Source of the DNA: Treponema sp. UBA3819
GTDB lineage: Bacteria > Spirochaetota > Spirochaetia > Treponematales > Treponemataceae
Direction of reading: 5' to 3'
NCBI GenBank assembly: GCA_002369025.1
Contig: DFDV01000085.1
Coordinates: 3,558 to 13,850, forward strand
DNA: 10,293 bases
The notes beneath the pieces are model-generated. The model had not been told where the DNA came from. It saw only the letters and a list, made by a program, of their open reading frames with translations, and searched no databases. This document shows, in pieces, positions 6,964-10,293 of this stretch (the first letter of the stretch is position 1; each line of letters begins with the position of its first letter). The position numbers and the translations under genes were made by a program.

Positions 6964-7837
6964 AAGGAACTGATTGCGGGAGAGAGATGTTGGGTGAAGT
7001 GACCATGTAGGATGCCATTCCCCTGAGGTAATAGCCGATTTCCGCGGTACCCTGCAGACAGCAGTCCATCAGGATAATGTCAATTCTGTAACCTGAAGCC
7101 AGAATTGCATCCCTGATGTCTTTTGCTGTAAGGCTCTTGCCGCTTTTATTGGTATCGTCCGTACAGATTGAGCGTCCGATGGCAGACTGTCCGCCACTGG
7201 ATGTTTCATATTCCGTACCGGCACCATGATTGTTTATGGCAAGAACAATTTTATCTGCCGTATAGCGGCCCTTTGCCCATTTCAGGTACTCAGTCAGCGT
7301 TTCAACAGCACCCATGTCAGGTTCTTTGTTAGCGGAGAAGTAACTTGATGTTGAAGTAACCTCTCTTGTACGCGGAGACATTCCCCACTTAGCCGTTTCA
7401 GTTCCCAGACTATTGGCCAGAAATTCAGTCTTAAATTTCTTAAAATTTTCATTGCCCTCGTTATCGTATAAAGCACCAAGTTCATAAATGGCAGCCTCAG
7501 GATGAGACGGATTATGGTAGCTCTTAATCTTTTCATCATTTGGATCAAAAGGACAACCGTCCCAGAGCGATACCATCTGAACACTGGGCTTTCCTTCTGC
7601 CGGCAGATTGTCTGAGTCTCTTCTCAGCTGAGAAAGGGCTGCCTGTCTGTTCCAGACATCAGTAAAGATATCGTCATTCAGATTGTTGTCGGCATCATCA
7701 TAGAACAAAAAGAGCCAGTCACTCTTTGTCGGATTTGATGTATTGTCATCATCATTGTTAGAACATCCCGCCACAAAAGCAAATGCGAGAGCCAGAAGCG
7801 GCAGGAACAGATACCTGCCCATTTTTTTCACTTTCAT
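6944..7837 (-). CDS. Clostripain-family (C11) cysteine protease lipoprotein, N-terminal and catalytic part
   Basis: C11 peptidases are caspase-like cysteine proteases that usually cut after Arg or Lys and are often activated by self-cleavage. The 297-residue frame starts with a lipoprotein signal: basic MKVKKMGR, a hydrophobic stretch, then the lipobox V22-A23-G24-C25, followed by an Asn/Asp-rich linker. The catalytic pair is visible: H204 in INNHGAG and C260 in LMDCCLQG (the family motif is Asp-Ala-Cys; here Asp-Cys-Cys). The early WLFLFYDDADNNL at 41-53 is also typical. Basic residues between His and Cys (R222, K231, K234) could serve as self-cleavage sites, by analogy. The frame stops at 6944 soon after SPNIS, and the rest of the family domain continues in another frame. 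A strong AGGAGG site precedes the ATG at 7837 and overlaps the stop of the upstream small lipoprotein gene, indicating co-transcription and coupling. Predicted location: membrane-tethered, facing the periplasm or outside. Confidence 0.88.
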   Translation of the reverse strand: MKVKKMGRYLFLPLLALAFAFVAGCSNNDDDNTSNPTKSDWLFLFYDDADNNLNDDIFTDVWNRQAALSQLRRDSDNLPAEGKPSVQMVSLWDGCPFDPNDEKIKSYHNPSHPEAAIYELGALYDNEGNENFKKFKTEFLANSLGTETAKWGMSPRTREVTSTSSYFSANKEPDMGAVETLTEYLKWAKGRYTADKIVLAINNHGAGTEYETSSGGQSAIGRSICTDDTNKSGKSLTAKDIRDAILASGYRIDIILMDCCLQGTAEIGYYLRGMASYMVTSPNISLPQSVPFVQEYD

Positions 7838-7843
7838 ATTGGA

Positions 7844-8236
7844 TCACTCCTCCTCTGATAGTATATTCAGCACACTGAACTTTATATTCCATGGACTTGT
7901 GCGGCTTAATTCCCGCACCCGTACTGAAATCATTTTTCCAAGACAGGCTGAAAGTTTAGAAAAGGCGGCAGAATCACTTCCCTCTGCCACAAGATACCAG
8001 TCTGCCTGTGACTTTGAGCCTTCTGCAAAAGTCATGACATAATTCTCTCCCGCCTTTTCCAAAAACCCGGAGATTATGCGGGGAGCCTGTCTGTCTGCGA
8101 TTGTAGCCTCAACAAGAGCCGCATCAGGCTGTGCCTGTCCGTCAGACTGCAGGTCTTTTTTTGCCGATGCACAGGCAATCACCACAGGACAGACCGAGAG
8201 AAAAACTGCTAAAAAAAATACAGCTGATTTTTTCAC
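7844..8236 (-). CDS. Small predicted lipoprotein, possible OB-like fold
   Basis: I do not recognise the family. The start I prefer is GTG at 8236 (130 residues). It has a GGGGAG ribosome site at 8247-8252 ten bases upstream, gives a standard lipoprotein signal (KKSAVFFLAVFLSV, lipobox V19-I20-A21-C22), and lies downstream of a strong promoter. The longer frame from GTG at 8290 would begin inside that promoter. The mature part has a charged linker and then a compact beta-rich domain of about 85 residues (ADWYLVAEG, LGKMISVRVREL, SPWNIKFSVLNI). The pattern of a Gly-Lys-x-hydrophobic strand followed by a final Ile/Val-rich strand recalls OB-fold proteins, but this is a weak inference. Two Cys flank the signal region and one more lies at residue 94. 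The stop is six bases before the C11 protease start, so the two are almost surely one operon; the product may be a partner, chaperone or inhibitor of the protease. Confidence 0.72.
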   Translation of the reverse strand: MKKSAVFFLAVFLSVCPVVIACASAKKDLQSDGQAQPDAALVEATIADRQAPRIISGFLEKAGENYVMTFAEGSKSQADWYLVAEGSDSAAFSKLSACLGKMISVRVRELSRTSPWNIKFSVLNILSEEE

Positions 8237-8279
8237 GAATGCATTACTCCCCGCTGCAAGAAATCTCTTGCGATGGCTA

Positions 8280-8308
8280 AGTATAATCACCTTTTAACCT
8301 GTCGTCAA
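8280..8308 (-). promoter_or_regulatory. Sigma-70 promoter for the lipoprotein-protease operon
   Basis: Minus-strand -35 box TTGACG (8303-8308), exactly 17 bases of spacer, -10 box TATACT (8280-8285). Transcription should start near 8273, leaving a leader of about 37 bases before the GTG at 8236. This excludes the GTG at 8290 as a start for this transcript. Two GAGAC direct repeats (8316-8320, 8326-8330), one helical turn apart, lie just upstream of the -35 box and might be an activator site. Confidence 0.75.
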
Positions 8309-8344
8309 GAAACAAGAGACCTTCTGAGACACTATCGGGGGACT

Positions 8345-9487
8345 TTATTTTGCGTCGGTAACGGGGACTTCGGTAACAGGTTTTTCCGTATGAGGAGGAC
8401 GGGCAACAGGCGGCTCCCTGAACTGAATGCGTTCAAGCTGCTCATCTTCTTTTTTCGGCTTGGGATTGGGTTCCGGAAGCACAGGAATTTCTATTTCTTC
8501 TTCGACAGTCTTTTCTTTTTCACGCTGACGGCGGGCTGCTTCTTCCGCTTCCAGAATATCTTTTTCCGCTTCGTGAATAACCGTTTCTTCCACAACTTCC
8601 TTTGCACTCTTGGGCTTTTCTTCGGCGGGAATGTCATTTTCTACGGAAACGCGCTCGCTTTCATCGCTTTCTATATGAAGTTCTTCCGGCGGGAGTTCAG
8701 GAGCGGCGATTTCTTCCATGGCGATTTTTTCAGGTACTTCTTCCACTTCCGTTTTTTCTTCCTTGGCAGGCAGTTCTTCAAGGGCAATCTTTTCTATATT
8801 TTCAGGAACCTTCATGTCCTGATTTCCCACATTCATATCTTCCGGCCTGATCAGTTCAGGCTTTTCATTCGCCCGTCTCAGGATTTCTGCATCCAGAAGG
8901 GCAATCAGCTGCTCTATGGCAGGACGCTGTTCATTTTCGCTTTCCATTTCTATGAATTTCTGATAGTTTGCACGGGCGTCTTCCAGATGGTCCTGCTTAA
9001 GCTGGGCATTTGCACGGTTCAGATAGGCGGCAGAAAAATTCGGATCTTCTTTTATGGCAATTGCATAACAGGCATCTGCCCGGGCATAGTTTCCCAGAGC
9101 ATAGGCAGAGTTTCCGCCGTTATAGGCAAGCACCTTGTGGTCGGTATCGGGACGAGTCAGCCCCCTTACGCAGATATTCAGAGACTTCTGATACTCTTCC
9201 ACCTGATAGTAAGCAACACCCAGATAGACGAAGACTGCAGGATTTATGTTTTTATCATCGATTATTTTCTCAAAGAGAGGAATGGCTTCCAGAGGCCGGT
9301 TAAGCTGAAACAATTCTTCTCCGTCTGCAAAATCCTGGCTGAACACATAAGCAGGAGCCTCTTTTTCTTTCTTTGAGGCAGGTGCTTTCTGAGTTTTCTG
9401 ACTTTTCTTTAAGGTAGCGGCAGGCTGTGCAGACAGCAAAAAGGAGCACAGGAGTAAAAAAGCCGCTGAAAAAATTCGCTTCATCAT
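8345..9487 (-). CDS. Exported TPR protein with long acidic C-terminal tail
   Basis: The 380-residue protein starts MMKRIFSAAF and has a signal peptide with probable cleavage after A20 (LLSA then QPAA). C14 lacks a proper lipobox, so it is more likely soluble periplasmic than a lipoprotein. A basic Lys/Gln/Ala linker (25-45) is followed by about four tetratricopeptide repeats between 51 and 185; LGVAYYQVEEYQKSL and AYLNRANAQLKQDHLEDA are typical helix pairs. From about 205 to 380 the chain is rich in Glu, Pro and Lys with no obvious fold. It includes an imperfect internal repeat (EKIALEELPAKEE near 232-244, EKIAMEEIAAPEL near 253-265) and a coiled-coil-like charged stretch at 295-330. TPRs mediate protein contacts, so a scaffold role in the periplasm is reasonable. 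Two consecutive ATG codons start it, with only a weak AAAAG upstream. It diverges from another TPR gene across a 148-base gap. No terminator is visible after its stop. Confidence 0.85.
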   Translation of the reverse strand: MMKRIFSAAFLLLCSFLLSAQPAATLKKSQKTQKAPASKKEKEAPAYVFSQDFADGEELFQLNRPLEAIPLFEKIIDDKNINPAVFVYLGVAYYQVEEYQKSLNICVRGLTRPDTDHKVLAYNGGNSAYALGNYARADACYAIAIKEDPNFSAAYLNRANAQLKQDHLEDARANYQKFIEMESENEQRPAIEQLIALLDAEILRRANEKPELIRPEDMNVGNQDMKVPENIEKIALEELPAKEEKTEVEEVPEKIAMEEIAAPELPPEELHIESDESERVSVENDIPAEEKPKSAKEVVEETVIHEAEKDILEAEEAARRQREKEKTVEEEIEIPVLPEPNPKPKKEDEQLERIQFREPPVARPPHTEKPVTEVPVTDAK

Positions 9488-9574
9488 CTTTTAAAGTATC
9501 GGAAAAAGCAGAAGGTAACAAGATAGATTTTCTCTTTCCGCCTCAGTGGATTTGTTTCCGGGCTTATTCCGGGT

Positions 9575-9603
9575 TTGACACACCTTGTAAAAATGAGTAT
9601 CTT
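9575..9603 (+). promoter_or_regulatory. Sigma-70 promoter for the downstream TPR gene
   Basis: A perfect -35 TTGACA (9575-9580), 17-base spacer and -10 TATCTT (9598-9603) lie upstream of the TPR gene starting at 9636. The expected transcript start near 9610 gives a leader of about 26 bases, which carries the GGAGGA ribosome site. For the opposite, minus-strand TPR gene I find only a weak candidate (TTGTTA, 17 bases, TACTTT) close to its ATG, which I do not annotate. Confidence 0.72.
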
Positions 9604-9626
9604 TATGGAAGTATTTTCTTCTTTCT

Positions 9627-9632
9627 GGAGGA
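9627..9632 (+). promoter_or_regulatory. Ribosome binding site deciding the start at 9636
   Basis: GGAGGA precedes the ATG at 9636 by three bases (GGAGG by four), slightly tight but the strongest match to the 16S tail in this stretch. It fixes the start of the partial TPR gene and rules out the later in-frame ATG codons at 9663 and 9711. Confidence 0.8.
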
Positions 9633-9635
9633 ACA

Positions 9636-10293
9636 ATGGTTTCGCTGATTATAATCGCGGTCATGGTTGTGGGTATCGGCTTTCTCGCTGTTTTTCTTGT
9701 CAAATCCCTCATGCAGCCAAAAAAGATTGACAGTATAAAAAAACTTGTTAAACAGGGAAAATATCCTCAGGCAGAAAAACTTGCTAAAGCAATCATCCAG
9801 AAAGACCCCAAGGATTATCTTGCCCATTACTATCTGGGAAAGGCTTATCTTGCAGAACACAAAAACGAACTTGCCCTCATGGAGTACAAGAACGTTGCCC
9901 AGAACGCCCTTTTTGACTCACAGATTCCTGAGGCTCAGTTCCGCAGCCAGCTGGCAGACCTTTACATGAAATTCAACCAGCTTGATGACGCAGTAAAAGA
10001 ATATCTTCTGCTTACAAAACTGGAACCTTCAAATGCAGAAAACTTCTTTAACGCAGGAAAAATCTACGAGCAGCAGGGACACTCAGACATGGCAATGGGC
10101 TTTTATCAGAAGACCCTGCAGATTAACAAAAAGCATGTCAAGGCTCACGCCGCAATGGGTCTCCTTCTCTTCCGTGGCAAGGATATGAGGGGAGCCCAGC
10201 AGGAAATCAGCACTGCCATTCAGTTGAGTCCTGAAACATTCTCTACCTATTATTATCTCGGAAAAATTCTGAAGGAATCAAAAGATCTGCCGG
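9636..10293 (+). CDS. Membrane-anchored TPR protein, N-terminal part (runs off the right edge)
   Basis: The frame opens at an ATG with a good ribosome site and promoter and is open to the last base, giving 219 complete codons; the stop lies beyond the window. The N-terminus MVSLIIIAVMVVGIGFLAVFLV is a single uncleaved membrane helix, followed by a basic KSLMQPKK that should hold the remainder in the cytoplasm by the positive-inside rule. Tetratricopeptide repeats start at about residue 33 and continue to the edge: VKQGKYPQAEKLAKAII, AHYYLGKAYLAEHKNELAL, FRSQLADLYMKFNQLDDAV, NFFNAGKIYEQQGHSDMAM, and AHAAMGLLLFRGKDMRGA. At least five repeats are visible, and the last segment (YYYLGKILKES) begins another. 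It is a probable protein-protein scaffold; the partner is unknown. A divergent gene encodes a second, exported TPR protein, so this corner of the chromosome places TPR proteins on both sides of the inner membrane. Confidence 0.88.
   Translation, partial: MVSLIIIAVMVVGIGFLAVFLVKSLMQPKKIDSIKKLVKQGKYPQAEKLAKAIIQKDPKDYLAHYYLGKAYLAEHKNELALMEYKNVAQNALFDSQIPEAQFRSQLADLYMKFNQLDDAVKEYLLLTKLEPSNAENFFNAGKIYEQQGHSDMAMGFYQKTLQINKKHVKAHAAMGLLLFRGKDMRGAQQEISTAIQLSPETFSTYYYLGKILKESKDLP

Noticed and set aside
6975..6990. The (TC)4 tract as a phase-variation switch for the protease
   Set aside because: Four dinucleotide units are too short to call hypermutable, and the TTTT run nearby explains the one-base shift equally well; kept only as an option in the frameshift finding.
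8309..8344. Terminator after the exported TPR gene
   Set aside because: No inverted repeat with a T-tract is present; the GAGAC copies are direct repeats and cannot form a stem.
8273..9376. Plus-strand open frame of 367 codons opposite the exported TPR gene
   Set aside because: Composition is extremely Phe/Arg-rich with no domain sense, as expected for the reverse of Glu/Lys-rich codons; the minus-strand TPR protein has a signal peptide and real repeats.
9557..9574. Repeated TTCCGGG near 9557-9573 as a terminator or operator
   Set aside because: Only a 4-bp CCGG pairing is possible, no T-run follows, and no gene ends there.
1..10293. Mobile element, CRISPR array, tRNA or phage remnant
   Set aside because: No terminal repeats, spaced direct repeats, cloverleaf or integrase/transposase motifs were found on either strand; the region is gene-dense and looks like stable chromosome.

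Overview
The window looks like a chromosomal segment of a Treponema-type spirochaete. Three things suggest this. It carries the paired TIGR03545/TIGR03546 families, which occur only in bacteria with an outer membrane. It carries a stand-alone SpsE/NeuB-type synthase. It also has several short lipoproteins and TPR proteins with N-terminal export or anchor signals. The assignment rests on protein resemblance and gene style, not on a marker gene. There is no tRNA, rRNA, CRISPR array, insertion sequence, integrase or phage gene. Coding density is very high.

Layout. (1) 1-732 (+): the C-terminal 243 codons of an unrecognised protein, meeting ruvC tail to tail with a 4-base stop-codon overlap. (2) 4855 down to 729 (-): four same-strand genes, TIGR03546 membrane protein, TIGR03545 large anchored protein, yebC, ruvC. 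A near-consensus promoter sits immediately after the TIGR03545 stop and drives yebC. A clear intrinsic terminator lies between yebC and ruvC. (3) 4925-6025 (+): a NeuB/SpsE-family synthase, divergent from TIGR03546 over a 69-base promoter region and again convergent with a 4-base overlap at its 3' end. (4) 8236 down to 6022 (-): a promoter, a small lipoprotein, then a clostripain-family (C11) protease lipoprotein interrupted by a frameshift near 6944-6995. (5) 9487 down to 8345 (-): a secreted TPR protein with a long acidic tail. (6) 9636 to the right edge (+): the start of a membrane-anchored TPR protein with a good promoter and ribosome binding site, divergent from (5).

How they fit together. 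yebC-ruvC is a housekeeping pair also adjacent in many other bacteria (translation/regulation factor plus Holliday-junction resolvase). Most other products are predicted to act at or beyond the inner membrane: a candidate AsmA-like envelope protein with its multipass partner, two lipoproteins (one a protease), and two TPR scaffolds. The most interesting items are the TIGR03545/03546 pair as an unassigned envelope system, the split C11 protease with its small lipoprotein partner, and the start-site correction forced by the promoter at 8280-8308.
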